DNA of 60,761 nucleotides, taken from the NCBI GenBank assembly GCA_963528625.1, contig CAURVQ010000008.1, forward strand, positions 1 through 60,761. The letters are read 5' to 3'. Shown here one piece after another: positions 17,192 to 25,616 of the stretch. The position numbers and the translations under genes were made by a program. The notes beneath the pieces were generated by a model. The model was not told the origin of the DNA. It was given only the letters and a program-made list of their open reading frames with translations, and did no database searches. The DNA comes from CALHVR01 sp963528625 (lineage in GTDB: Bacteria; Fusobacteriota; Fusobacteriia; Fusobacteriales; Leptotrichiaceae). Position 1 is the first letter of the stretch, and every line of letters begins with the position of its first letter.

Positions 17192-17779
17192 ATGAAAATT
17201 TATACAAAGTACGGAGATAAAGGGAAAACGAAGTTGTATGGAGGAGATACGGTAAGTAAAACGAATGTAAGAGTGGAAGCGTATGGAACGATGGACGAGT
17301 TATGTTCGTTAGTTGGACTAATAGTTGCAGAGATGAAAGAATATATAGAGTTAAAAGATTTAGTAGAAGAGGTAGAAGAAATACAGCAACAGTTATTTGA
17401 TTGTGGAAGTGATTTGGCAACACCAAGAGAGCTTAGACCGTATAAACAAACACCAGATATGATAGAGTTTTTAGAAAATAAAATAGATGAGTATGGAGTG
17501 CAATTACCTAAATTAGAAAAATTTATAATTCCGGGAGGACATAAAGTTTCAGCTTTATTTCATCAAGCAAGAACGATGACAAGAAGACTTGAAAGAAGAA
17601 TAGTTGCTGTAATTGAAGCAGGGGAATTAGTAAATTCGGTAGGACAAAAATATATAAATAGATTGTCGGATTACTTTTTTATTATAGCAAGATTAGTTAA
17701 TGTGAAAATGAATGTAGCTGATACAATTTATACTAAAAGTGCAAAAGTGATAAAATCATCTGCGGGAGAAAAAAAGTAA
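17192..17779 (+). CDS. cob(I)alamin adenosyltransferase, PduO type
   Basis: PduO/MMAB-type ATP:cob(I)alamin adenosyltransferase, which makes coenzyme B12. The N-terminal YTKYGDKGKTKLYGG is the ATP-binding loop, VEAYGTMDELCSLVG is the conserved helix start, and TRRLERRIV plus INRLSDYFFIIAR form the cobalamin and ATP site at the subunit interface. Length 195 aa is normal. GGAG precedes the ATG. It lies 24 kb from the cobalamin cluster at 41-48.8 kb and appears to be a single-gene unit. TATAAT at 17155-17160 is a candidate -10. Confidence 0.94.
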   Translation: MKIYTKYGDKGKTKLYGGDTVSKTNVRVEAYGTMDELCSLVGLIVAEMKEYIELKDLVEEVEEIQQQLFDCGSDLATPRELRPYKQTPDMIEFLENKIDEYGVQLPKLEKFIIPGGHKVSALFHQARTMTRRLERRIVAVIEAGELVNSVGQKYINRLSDYFFIIARLVNVKMNVADTIYTKSAKVIKSSAGEKK

Positions 17780-17800
17780 AATAAAAGTGATAATATTATT

Positions 17801-17828
17801 TTGTTAAATTGCCAAAAAATGATAAAAT
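17801..17828 (+). promoter_or_regulatory. candidate promoter of rlmB
   Basis: TTGTTA (17801-17806), 16 bases, TAAAAT (17823-17828), about 40 bases before the start codon. Confidence 0.5.
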
Positions 17829-17867
17829 ATGAATATAAAATTATGAAATATTAAAGTAGGAGAGATT

Positions 17868-18566
17868 ATGGAAAAAATAATAGGAATGAATCCCGTATTA
17901 GAAGTTTTAAAATCAGATAGAAATGTGGAAAAATTAGAAATTTATAAAGGAATTAAAAAAGATACAATTAAAGAAGTTTTAACTTTAGCAAGTAGAAGAA
18001 ATATAAAAGTATTTTATACAGATAGAAGGACTGAAAATTCTCAAGGAGTAGTAGCATTAGTTTCTGAATTTGATTACTATGTAGATTTTATTGAATTTCT
18101 TGAAAAAGTACTTAGAAAAGATAAATCAATAGTTGTTATATTAGATCAAATACAAGATCCAAGAAATTTTGGTGCAATAATTAGAAGTGCGGAATGTTTT
18201 GGAGTGGATGGAATTATAATGCAAGATAGAAATAATGTAAAAGTAACTGAAACAGTTGTAAAATCATCAACTGGTGCAATAGAACATGTTGATATAATAA
18301 AAGTTACAAATATTGCTGATACGATAGATAAATTTAAAAAATATGGATATACAGTTTATGGTGCTGAAGCTAATGGAGAGAAATATTATTATGAGGAAGA
18401 TTACCCAGATAAAGTTTGTTTAGTGTTAGGTAGCGAAGGAAATGGGATGCGAAAAAAAGTGAGAGAGCATTGTGATAAGATTGTAAAAATTCATTTAAAA
18501 GGGCGAATTAATTCGTTAAATGTTTCTGTTGCAGGGGGAATAATTTTATCTGAAATGGCAAAATAA
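17868..18566 (+). CDS. rlmB: 23S rRNA 2'-O-methyltransferase, TrmH/RlmB (SpoU) family
   Basis: SPOUT methyltransferase of the RlmB group, predicted to methylate the ribose of a 23S rRNA guanosine. The small N-terminal RNA-binding domain starts with GMNPVLEVL. The catalytic domain has motif 1 (DQIQDPRNFGAIIRSAECFG), motif 2 (LVLGSEGNGM) and motif 3 (INSLNVSVAGGIILSE), which form the trefoil knot. Length 232 aa is normal. The exact RNA target is an inference; paralogues such as TrmH or TsnR-like enzymes share these motifs. The PTS IIA gene follows after about 75 bases. Confidence 0.88.
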   Translation: MEKIIGMNPVLEVLKSDRNVEKLEIYKGIKKDTIKEVLTLASRRNIKVFYTDRRTENSQGVVALVSEFDYYVDFIEFLEKVLRKDKSIVVILDQIQDPRNFGAIIRSAECFGVDGIIMQDRNNVKVTETVVKSSTGAIEHVDIIKVTNIADTIDKFKKYGYTVYGAEANGEKYYYEEDYPDKVCLVLGSEGNGMRKKVREHCDKIVKIHLKGRINSLNVSVAGGIILSEMAK

Positions 18567-18639
18567 AAATTTGACTATTTTAAAGAATTATGATAAGATT
18601 TTTTTAGAAAATAAACAAAACAAAATATGGAGGTCTGTA

Positions 18640-19149
18640 ATGGGATTATTTGATTTTTTAAAGAAAAATAAAGAAGAAAAAGTTCAAGTATTTGAAGGGA
18701 AAATATTAGCTCCTGTTTCAGGGAGAATATTACCGATAGAAGAAGTACCTGATGAAGTGTTTGCACAAAAAATGGTAGGAGATGGAGTGGCTATTGAACC
18801 AGTTGCTTCAGGAGTAATGGTAGCACCGGCTGCAGGAAGATTAGAAAAAATCTTTGAAACAAATCATGCTTTTAGCATTGTAACTCCGGCAGGAATTGAA
18901 ATTTTTGTTCATTTTGGAATGGATACAGTAAAATTAGAAGGACAAGGATTTGAAAGATTAGTAAATGAGGGAGATATAGTAGAAGCAGGAACTCCATTAA
19001 TTAAATATGACTACGAATTTTTAAAAGCTAATGCTAGTTCAATTATTACACCAGTAATTATTTCAAATTATGAAGATTATTCAGATTTAGGAAAAAAAGA
19101 TGGAAATGCAGTAGCGGGAGAAACAGTTGTATTAGATATAACTAAATAA
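18640..19149 (+). CDS. crr: PTS glucose-type EIIA protein
   Basis: A 169-residue free-standing EIIA-Glc domain of the sugar phosphotransferase system. The hallmark HFGMDTVKLEGQGF carries the phosphorylated histidine, and the segments APVSGRILPIEEVPDEVFAQKMVGDG and HAFSIVTPAGIEIFVHF are characteristic. Upstream in-frame ATG 18571 is rejected because GGAGG (18629-18633) lies directly before ATG 18640 and MGLFDFL is the usual Crr start. It receives phosphate from HPr and passes it to an EIIB/EIIC partner not in this window. A strong terminator follows. Confidence 0.95.
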   Translation: MGLFDFLKKNKEEKVQVFEGKILAPVSGRILPIEEVPDEVFAQKMVGDGVAIEPVASGVMVAPAAGRLEKIFETNHAFSIVTPAGIEIFVHFGMDTVKLEGQGFERLVNEGDIVEAGTPLIKYDYEFLKANASSIITPVIISNYEDYSDLGKKDGNAVAGETVVLDITK

Positions 19150-19156
19150 GTTTGAG

Positions 19157-19188
19157 AAAGAAGCTTTTATTGTTAGGAGCTTCTTTTT
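19157..19188 (+). terminator. intrinsic terminator after crr
   Basis: AAAGAAGCT (19157-19165) pairs with AGCTTCTTT (19178-19186), a 9-bp stem with a 12-base loop, ending in a T-run. Confidence 0.85.
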
Positions 19189-19247
19189 AAATTTATTATT
19201 TGATAATCTAAAAATAAATTTTGATTATTGTAGAAAGGGGAGAAAAA

Positions 19248-19730
19248 ATGAGTAAAATACATAAAACAAATGCATTGAGAATATTAGATAAAAATAGGAT
19301 AAAATATAAATTGTATACGTATGAATGGACAGAAGAAAAAAGTGGTGCACTTGGTGTTGCAGAAAAATTTCCTGAGATGGCGGAGAGAATCTTTAAAACG
19401 ATAGTTTTGATGGGGAAAAGTAAAAAGCTATATGTTTGTGTAATTAATGGGAATGAACACTTAGATTTAAAAAAAGTTGCAAAAACTTGTGGGGAGAAAA
19501 ATATAGATTTGTTGCTGTTAAATGAATTAGAAAAAAATACGGGATATATTCGTGGTGGGTGTTCACCAGTTGGGATGAAAAAATTGTATAAAACTTTTTT
19601 TGATGAAAAAGTAAATAATTTTGAAGAAATAATAGTATCAGCTGGTAAAAGAGGTCTTCAAATGGAAGTTGGAGTGCCAGAGTTAGTGAAGATTGTAAAT
19701 GGAGAAATTACACAGTTGACGATGGAATAG
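19248..19730 (+). CDS. ybaK: YbaK/EbsC-type Cys-tRNA deacylase
   Basis: A 160-residue YbaK-family aminoacyl-tRNA deacylase that removes mischarged residues, classically Cys from tRNA-Pro. Family features seen are NALRILDKNRIKYKLYTYEW at the start, FKTIVLMGK with the catalytic-type lysine, GGCSPVGMKK and the C-terminal SAGKRGLQMEV segment. A GTG/ATG-rich upstream extension to 19221 is possible, but GGGGAG lies directly before ATG 19248. It is followed after 31 bases by an M20 amidohydrolase. Confidence 0.9.
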   Translation: MSKIHKTNALRILDKNRIKYKLYTYEWTEEKSGALGVAEKFPEMAERIFKTIVLMGKSKKLYVCVINGNEHLDLKKVAKTCGEKNIDLLLLNELEKNTGYIRGGCSPVGMKKLYKTFFDEKVNNFEEIIVSAGKRGLQMEVGVPELVKIVNGEITQLTME

Positions 19731-19761
19731 CAAAGAATAGGATGTAAAAAAGGAGAGATAA

Positions 19762-20970
19762 ATGACAGAAAAAATAATAGAAATTATAGATAAAAATAGT
19801 AAAGAAATAATAGAGTTAAGAGAGTATTTACATGAAAATCCTGAGCTTGACTTAGACTTATTTAATACGCAAAAAACAATAAAAGAAAAGCTGGATAAAT
19901 TGGGAATTGAGTATGTGGAAATGGCTAAAACTGGAATTTGTGCGATAATAAGAGGAACAAAAGGAAATGTTAATGGAGCAAATAGAAAAACAGTATTGTT
20001 GCGTGGAGACATGGATGCTTTAAAAATAAAAGAGGAGGCAGATATACCGTATAAATCAAAAAAAGAAGGTGTAATGCACGCTTGTGGACATGACGGACAT
20101 ACAGCAGGACTTTTCGGAGCTTTAATTGCTTTGAATGAATTGAAAGATGAAATTGATGGAAATATAAAGTTTGCGTTTCAACCAGCAGAAGAGTTGAGTG
20201 GAGGAGCTGAAAAGATGATAGCAGAAGGAATTTTAGAAAATCCTAAAGTAGATATGGCTTTTGCATTACATGTCCAAGGGGGATTGCCAGAAGGTATTGC
20301 TTCAATGAAAGTGGGACCTATGATGGCATCTCCTGATGATTTTATGATTACGATAAAGGGGAAAGGTGGGCATGCTTCAAAGCCTGAAAATGCAATAGAC
20401 CCAGTTATTATTGTTGGAGAAATATTAATAGGGATTCAAACTATAAGAAGTAGAATGATTAGCACATTTAAGCCATTAGTTATCTCATGTACGATGTTAA
20501 AGGCTGGAGATGCGACAAATGTTATTCCAAGTGAAGCGAGTATAGGGGGAACAGTAAGAACATTGAATTTAGATGTAAGAGAGGAAGCTCCAAAACTTAT
20601 AGAAAGAATGGTAGATGGAATAACGAAAGCTCACGGAGCGACATATGAATTTGAATATAATAAATATTATCCAATTTTAATAAATGATGAAAAAGCAAGT
20701 GAAATTTTAATAAATTCAGCTAAAAAGATTTTAGGAGAAGAAAGTTATAGAGATATGGAAATTCCTTCAATGGGAGCGGAAGATTTTGCATATTTTGGTT
20801 ATGAAGTACCATCAGCTTACATTAATGTTGGGATAGCCCAAGAAGGGAAAGAAAATCCGATACATCATCATCCATTATTTGAATTTAGGAGTGAAATAGT
20901 TCCACAATTATCAAAAATATTGGCACAAGTGGCAGTAGATAGTTTAAAAAAATTAAATGAAAATAAGTAA
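19762..20970 (+). CDS. M20 family amidohydrolase (N-acyl amino acid/hippurate hydrolase type)
   Basis: A 402-residue metal-dependent amidohydrolase of the M20D type (HipO/AmhX/IAA-amino acid hydrolase-like). Metal-site motifs are MHACGHDGHTA near residue 107, PAEELSGGAEKMIAEG near residue 144, ALHVQG near residue 170 and the final HHHPLFEF. The lid domain between residues about 190 and 300 is present. It would remove acyl groups from amino acids or split small amides; the exact substrate is unknown. AGGAGAG precedes the ATG. It ends just before the pnp promoter. Confidence 0.9.
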   Translation: MTEKIIEIIDKNSKEIIELREYLHENPELDLDLFNTQKTIKEKLDKLGIEYVEMAKTGICAIIRGTKGNVNGANRKTVLLRGDMDALKIKEEADIPYKSKKEGVMHACGHDGHTAGLFGALIALNELKDEIDGNIKFAFQPAEELSGGAEKMIAEGILENPKVDMAFALHVQGGLPEGIASMKVGPMMASPDDFMITIKGKGGHASKPENAIDPVIIVGEILIGIQTIRSRMISTFKPLVISCTMLKAGDATNVIPSEASIGGTVRTLNLDVREEAPKLIERMVDGITKAHGATYEFEYNKYYPILINDEKASEILINSAKKILGEESYRDMEIPSMGAEDFAYFGYEVPSAYINVGIAQEGKENPIHHHPLFEFRSEIVPQLSKILAQVAVDSLKKLNENK

Positions 20971-20978
20971 ATAATAAT

Positions 20979-21007
20979 TTGTAAAAAATGAGAAAAAATG
21001 ATATAAT
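20979..21007 (+). promoter_or_regulatory. promoter of pnp
   Basis: TTGTAA (20979-20984), 17 bases, TATAAT (21002-21007). Transcription would start near 21013, a few bases before the leader hairpin. Confidence 0.75.
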
Positions 21008-21019
21008 TATCATAATAGG

Positions 21020-21146
21020 CAAGAAGGTGTTTTGAGTAAGTAATTGTAAAATTTTTTCTTTTTTTATGTTATTCGTTTATCGTAAATACATTGAAATTTA
21101 TATTTTTTAAATGAAGAAAATTTTACTATTATTTGCTCTCTTCTTG
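21020..21146 (+). promoter_or_regulatory. long hairpin in the pnp leader (candidate RNase III/PNPase control element)
   Basis: The 5' arm GAGTAAG...TTTCTT (21034-21060) pairs with AAGAAAA...TGCTC (21114-21138), giving about 24 pairs with two G-U wobbles, one T-T mismatch and a 2-base bulge. A further 7-bp stem, CAAGAAG (21020-21026) with CTTCTTG (21140-21146), closes it across an asymmetric internal loop. The structure lies between promoter and ribosome binding site (AGGAGGA, 21160-21166). In E. coli a comparable pnp leader hairpin is cut by RNase III and lets PNPase repress itself; the same role here is an inference. Confidence 0.7.
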
Positions 21147-21170
21147 AAAACAAAAAAGTAGGAGGAAAAT

Positions 21171-23300
21171 ATGTTTGATGAAAAGATTTATGGATTTAAT
21201 GTAGGAAATCAAAAAATAAAAATAAGTACAGGTAAAATAGCTAGACAAGCTGGTGGATCGGCAATGATTCAAGCAGGAGGAACAGTTTTATTAGTTACAG
21301 CAACAAGAAGTAAAGATGTAAAAGATGGACAAGATTTTTTTCCATTAACAGTTGACTATATTGAAAAATTTTATGCTTCGGGGAAATTCCCTGGTGGATT
21401 TATAAAAAGAGAATCAAAACCATCGACTGATGAAATTTTAATTTCAAGATTGGTAGATAGACCAATAAGACCGTTATTTCCAGATGGATTTTTAAATGCG
21501 GTACATATTGTAATTACCGTGATGTCGTTTGATGGAGTGAATAAACCTGAAAACTTGGCAACAATAGGAGTTTCGGTTGCTTTAGGATTGTCTGATATTC
21601 CATTTGTAGGAACTGTAGCTGGAGTAACTGTTGGTTATATAAATGGGGAATATATTTTAAATCCAACTGAAGAACAATTAAAAGTTTCAGAAGTACATTT
21701 ATCAGTTGCTGGAACAAAAGATGCAGTAACGATGGTAGAAGCTGGAGCAAAAGAAGTTTCAGAAGAAGTGATGTTAGAAGCAATAATGTTTGGACACGAC
21801 AGAATTAAAGAAATTTGTACTGAGCAAGATAAATTCTTATCACAATTTGAAGTAATAAAATATGAATTTGAAAAAGCTGAAGTTGATGCAGAAGTAAAAG
21901 AATATTTAGATAATTTTATTGGAAGAGTTAAAGAAGCAATAATGGTTCCGGGGAAATTAGAAAAATATGAAGCAATTGATAATTTAGAAGCAGAATTATT
22001 GGAAGGATTTGTTGCAAAATTTGAAGCTGAAGGAAGAGAATTTCCGGAAGAATTAGAAAAAGTATTTAAAAATTATTATCACGATATAGAGAAAAGAGTT
22101 GTTAGAGATGCAATTTTATATGAAAAATATAGAGCTGATGGAAGAACAACAACAGAAATAAGACCTTTAGATGTAGAAATTGATACATTACCAATGCCAC
22201 ATGGGTCGGCATTATTTACAAGAGGAGAAACTCAAGCATTAGTAGTTGCGACTTTAGGAAGTAAAGAAGATGAACAAATTGTAGATTTAATGGAAGGAGA
22301 AACAAGCAAAAAATTCTTCTTACATTATAATTTCCCACCGTATTCAGTAGGTGAAGCTGGATTTATGAGAGCACCGGGGAGAAGAGAGTTAGGGCATGGA
22401 AACTTAGCAGAAAGAGCTTTAAAATATGTAATGCCATCACAAGATGAGTTCCCATACACAGTAAGATTAGTTTCTGAAATTACAGAATCAAATGGATCGT
22501 CATCACAAGCAAGTATTTGTGGAGGGTCGTTAGCATTAATGGCAGCTGGAGTACCGATAAAATCTACTGTTGCCGGAATTGCGATGGGACTTGTTAAAGA
22601 AGGAGACACATTTACAATATTAACTGATATTCAAGGGTTAGAAGATCATTTAGGAGATATGGACTTTAAAGTGGCAGGAACTAGAAATGGTATAACTGCA
22701 ATTCAAATGGATATAAAAATTGAAGGAATTACAAGAGAAATTATGGAAATTGCTTTAAAACAGGCACTTGAAGGAAGATTATTTATAATTGATAAAATGG
22801 AAACAGTTATAGATAAACCAAGACCAGAAGTTTCAGAAAATGCACCAAAAATTGAGATGTTAAAAATAGATCCTAACAAAATTTCTATATTAATTGGACC
22901 TGGTGGGAAAATGATAAAATCAATTATTGAAGAAACAGGAGTATCGATTGATATTGAAGATGATGGAAGTGTGGCAATTTATGGAAAAGATCCTGAAATG
23001 ATGAAAAAAGCGTTAGAATTAGTTAAACTTCAAACACAATCAGTTGAGTTGAATGCAGTTTATGAAGGAAAAGTTACAAAACTTGCTAAATTTGGAGCTT
23101 TTGTAGAAGTGTTGCCGGGGAAAGAAGGATTATTACATATTTCAGAAATTAGTAATAAAAGAGTAGCTAAAGTTGAAGATGTTTTAAAAGAAGGTCAAAT
23201 TGTGACAGTTAAAGTTATAACTCTTGAAGATGAAAATAAATTTAATTTAAGTATAAAAGCATTACTAACTGATGAGGAAAAAAATGAAACAGAAAAATAA
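21171..23300 (+). CDS. pnp: polyribonucleotide nucleotidyltransferase (PNPase)
   Basis: Phosphorolytic 3'-5' exoribonuclease of the RNA degradosome. Domains in order are a first RNase PH-like core (residues 1-230), an alpha-helical linker, a second catalytic core (about 320-545, with FFLHYNFPPYSVGE, GRRELGHG and SNGSSSQASICGG), a KH domain (about 550-610, LIGPGGKMIKSI) and an S1 domain (about 620-695, YEGKVTKLAKFGAFVEV). Length 709 aa is normal. A strong AGGAGGA precedes the ATG. Its long leader hairpin suggests autoregulation. The next gene starts inside its last codons. Confidence 0.98.
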   Translation: MFDEKIYGFNVGNQKIKISTGKIARQAGGSAMIQAGGTVLLVTATRSKDVKDGQDFFPLTVDYIEKFYASGKFPGGFIKRESKPSTDEILISRLVDRPIRPLFPDGFLNAVHIVITVMSFDGVNKPENLATIGVSVALGLSDIPFVGTVAGVTVGYINGEYILNPTEEQLKVSEVHLSVAGTKDAVTMVEAGAKEVSEEVMLEAIMFGHDRIKEICTEQDKFLSQFEVIKYEFEKAEVDAEVKEYLDNFIGRVKEAIMVPGKLEKYEAIDNLEAELLEGFVAKFEAEGREFPEELEKVFKNYYHDIEKRVVRDAILYEKYRADGRTTTEIRPLDVEIDTLPMPHGSALFTRGETQALVVATLGSKEDEQIVDLMEGETSKKFFLHYNFPPYSVGEAGFMRAPGRRELGHGNLAERALKYVMPSQDEFPYTVRLVSEITESNGSSSQASICGGSLALMAAGVPIKSTVAGIAMGLVKEGDTFTILTDIQGLEDHLGDMDFKVAGTRNGITAIQMDIKIEGITREIMEIALKQALEGRLFIIDKMETVIDKPRPEVSENAPKIEMLKIDPNKISILIGPGGKMIKSIIEETGVSIDIEDDGSVAIYGKDPEMMKKALELVKLQTQSVELNAVYEGKVTKLAKFGAFVEVLPGKEGLLHISEISNKRVAKVEDVLKEGQIVTVKVITLEDENKFNLSIKALLTDEEKNETEK

Positions 23301-23526
23301 AGTGATATTAGTAATAAGTTTATTATTAATTTTAGTATCTTGCACATCAATTTCTAAAAATGAAAAAGTAGAGGAAGTAAATCCTGCTTCAAAATATTGT
23401 TTAAAAAAAGGTGGGAAATTTGAAATGAGAAAAACTTATGCAGGTTCAGAGTATGGAGTTTGTAAATATAAAAATGAAAATGAAGTGGAAGAGTGGGAAT
23501 ATTTTAAAAATAATAACAAAAAATAG
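23284..23526 (+). CDS. DUF333 small lipoprotein
   Basis: An 80-residue secreted lipoprotein. The signal peptide KVILVISLLLILVSC ends in a lipobox with the lipidated cysteine near residue 19. The mature part has the DUF333 pattern NPASKYCLKKGGKFEMR then GVCKY and a final EEWEYF; two cysteines remain after the lipid anchor, and the family is often mislabelled putative hemolysin. ATG 23284 overlaps the end of pnp by 17 bases and uses GAGG inside pnp as binding site; ATG 23272 is also in frame. Function unknown. Confidence 0.82.
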   Translation: MKQKNKVILVISLLLILVSCTSISKNEKVEEVNPASKYCLKKGGKFEMRKTYAGSEYGVCKYKNENEVEEWEYFKNNNKK

Positions 23527-23535
23527 GAGAAAGTT

Positions 23536-24081
23536 ATGAATTTACCTAATAAATTAGCGATGTTAAGAATGATTTTGATAATTCCGTTTGTGTTAATAAT
23601 ACAAGTTGCATTGTCAACAGATAATTTATCTTTAGAAATATTTACGAGATTAATTGCTACAATTATATTTGTGGGAGCAGCAATTACAGATTATTTTGAC
23701 GGGAAAATAGCTAGGAAGTATAATATGATTACAAATTTAGGGAAATTGATAGATCCTTTAGCAGATAAACTTTTAGTAATTTCAGCGATGGTTGTTTTCA
23801 CAAAATATGATAGACTTAGTTTGTGGATTGTTTTAGTTATAATTTTTAGAGAATTATTAATAACAGGATTAAGATCAATTGTAGCAGCAGAAGGAGTTGT
23901 TATTGCAGCAGAAACATTAGGGAAATGGAAAACAACGACACAAATGATAGCTTTAACAATTATGATTTTATTACCTACAAGTGGAATTGTAAATAATATT
24001 TTAATGTTAATACCATTAGTATTAACGATTCAATCAGGTGTAGAATATGTTATGAAATCAAAAGAAATTTTAATAAAATAA
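23536..24081 (+). CDS. pgsA: CDP-diacylglycerol-glycerol-3-phosphate 3-phosphatidyltransferase
   Basis: Integral membrane enzyme making phosphatidylglycerophosphate, the first step to phosphatidylglycerol and cardiolipin. The CDP-alcohol phosphotransferase signature D-x2-DG-x2-AR-x8-G-x3-D-x3-D is complete (DYFDGKIARK to GKLIDPLADK, residues about 54-80). Length 181 aa and about five membrane helices fit PgsA. AGGAG lies just before the ATG, 9 bases after the lipoprotein gene, so the genes are probably co-transcribed. Confidence 0.94.
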   Translation: MNLPNKLAMLRMILIIPFVLIIQVALSTDNLSLEIFTRLIATIIFVGAAITDYFDGKIARKYNMITNLGKLIDPLADKLLVISAMVVFTKYDRLSLWIVLVIIFRELLITGLRSIVAAEGVVIAAETLGKWKTTTQMIALTIMILLPTSGIVNNILMLIPLVLTIQSGVEYVMKSKEILIK

Positions 24082-24122
24082 ATGTTGTATATGAAATAGA
24101 TTTACAATAAGAAAGGAAATAA

Positions 24123-24356
24123 ATGTTATCAATATTTTATAAAATAATAGATTTTTATTCAATCTTAATTATTATAAGTGTTTTAGCATCTTGGATTGAT
24201 CCAATGTATAGAATACAAATTTTTAATACAATTAGAAAATTAACAGATCCGTATTTGGAAATGTTTAAAGTTATAATACCAATAGGTAATGGTGCGATAG
24301 ATATTTCACCAATTATAGCTTTATGGATATTAAATATAATAAAAAGATTATTGTGA
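24123..24356 (+). CDS. YggT family membrane protein
   Basis: A 77-residue protein with two membrane helices. The central SWIDPMYRIQIFNTIRKLTDPYLEMFKVIIP and the following ISPIIALWILN stretch match the YggT family, whose members are linked to osmotic adaptation and membrane-protein placement. It is probably the last gene of the pnp-pgsA unit, since a clear terminator overlaps its stop codon. Confidence 0.88.
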   Translation: MLSIFYKIIDFYSILIIISVLASWIDPMYRIQIFNTIRKLTDPYLEMFKVIIPIGNGAIDISPIIALWILNIIKRLL

Positions 24357-24386
24357 AGTTTATATTTTTTTAAACTTCACTTTTTT
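24353..24386 (+). terminator. intrinsic terminator after the yggT-like gene
   Basis: GTGAAGTTTA (24353-24362) and TAAACTTCAC (24371-24380) form a perfect 10-bp stem with an 8-base loop, followed by six Ts. The TGA stop of the upstream gene lies inside the stem. Confidence 0.92.
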
Positions 24387-24440
24387 CAATAATAACAAAT
24401 AAAGATAAAAAAAATATATTAAAGTATAAATAATTATTAT

Positions 24441-24469
24441 TTGCAAATATAATTGAAATATTATATAAT
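24441..24469 (+). promoter_or_regulatory. promoter of ilvC
   Basis: TTGCAA (24441-24446), 17 bases, TATAAT (24464-24469). The short leader (about 30 bases) leaves no room for a leader peptide or T-box. Confidence 0.75.
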
Positions 24470-24501
24470 ATGTAAAACAAAAAAGATGGAGGAACAAATC
24501 A

Positions 24502-25509
24502 ATGGCAGGAAACATTTTAGGAACAACAGTTTATTATGATGCTGATTGTAATTTAGATAAATTAAAAGGTAAAAAAATAACAGTATTAGGATATGGATCA
24601 CAAGGACATGCACATTCATTAAATTTAAAAGAAAACGGAATGGATGTAACAATAGGGCTAAGAAAAGGATCAAAATCATGGTCAGTAGCTGAAGAAGCAG
24701 GATTTGTAGTAAAAGAAACAGCTGAAGCAGTAAAAGGTGCAGATATAGTAATGATATTAATTCCGGATGAATTACAAGCAGATACATATGCAGCAGATGT
24801 AGCACCAAACTTAAAAGAAGGAGCTTATTTAGGATTTGGACATGGATTTAACATTCATTTTAATAAAATAGTACCAAGAGAAGATATAAATGTGTTTATG
24901 GTTGCACCAAAAGGACCGGGACATTTAGTTAGAAGAACTTTCCAAGAAGGAAGTGGAGTGCCGTGCTTAATAGCAGTAGAAAAAGATCCTAGTGGAGATA
25001 CAAAAGAAATAGCTTTAGCTTGGACTTCAGCTATAGGTGGTGGAAGAGCAGGTATATTAGAAACGACATTTAAACAAGAAACAGAAACTGATTTATTTGG
25101 AGAACAAGCTGTTTTATGTGGTGGAGTTGTAGAGTTAATGAAAGTAGGATTTGAAGTATTGACTGAAGCTGGGTACGATCCGGTAAATGCTTATTTTGAA
25201 TGTTTACATGAAATGAAATTAATTGTTGATTTAATTTATGAAGGTGGATTAGCTACAATGAGAAATTCAATTTCAAATACAGCAGAATATGGAGATTATA
25301 TTACAGGGCCTAAAATTATAACTCCAGAAACTAAAGAAGCAATGAAAGATGTGTTGAAAGATATTCAATCAGGTAAATTCGCAAATGAGTTCTTAGCTGA
25401 TTCAAAAGCAGGACAACCATACTTAAAAGCTAAAAGAGAAGAATTTGCTAAACATGAAGTTGAAAAAGTTGGAGCAGAATTAAGAAAATTGATGAGTTGG
25501 ATAAAATAA
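24502..25509 (+). CDS. ilvC: ketol-acid reductoisomerase
   Basis: Class I KARI of valine, leucine and isoleucine synthesis: converts acetohydroxy acids to dihydroxy acids with NADPH and magnesium. The Rossmann motif GYGSQGHAHS starts at residue 30, followed by RKGSKSW. The knotted C-terminal domain has the metal ligands in ETDLFGEQAVLCGG and the ECLHEMKLIVDL helix. Length 335 aa is normal for class I. It stands alone with its own promoter and terminator; ilvB, ilvN, ilvD and leu genes are absent nearby, and ilvE is 30 kb downstream. Confidence 0.98.
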   Translation: MAGNILGTTVYYDADCNLDKLKGKKITVLGYGSQGHAHSLNLKENGMDVTIGLRKGSKSWSVAEEAGFVVKETAEAVKGADIVMILIPDELQADTYAADVAPNLKEGAYLGFGHGFNIHFNKIVPREDINVFMVAPKGPGHLVRRTFQEGSGVPCLIAVEKDPSGDTKEIALAWTSAIGGGRAGILETTFKQETETDLFGEQAVLCGGVVELMKVGFEVLTEAGYDPVNAYFECLHEMKLIVDLIYEGGLATMRNSISNTAEYGDYITGPKIITPETKEAMKDVLKDIQSGKFANEFLADSKAGQPYLKAKREEFAKHEVEKVGAELRKLMSWIK

Positions 25510-25521
25510 ATAGAATATTTA

Positions 25522-25553
25522 AAGGAAGGGGTCTGAAAAGATTTCTTCTTTTT
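25522..25553 (+). terminator. intrinsic terminator after ilvC
   Basis: AAGGAAGGGGTCT (25522-25534) pairs with AGATTTCTTCTT (25539-25550) across a GAAA tetraloop, with three G-U pairs and one bulged G, followed by Ts. Confidence 0.65.
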
Positions 25554-25616
25554 GATTTTTTATAAAAAATAAATAGATTTTATAAAGATTTAATTGTGTA
25601 GAAAGAAGGAATAAAA

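Noticed and set aside
22325..22609. A 94-codon minus-strand frame inside pnp
   Set aside because: Antisense shadow of a strongly coding region with conserved PNPase motifs; no independent signal.
24461..24808. A 115-codon minus-strand frame over ilvC
   Set aside because: Shadow of the ilvC coding sequence; Leu/His-rich, no ribosome binding site, and it runs into the ilvC promoter.
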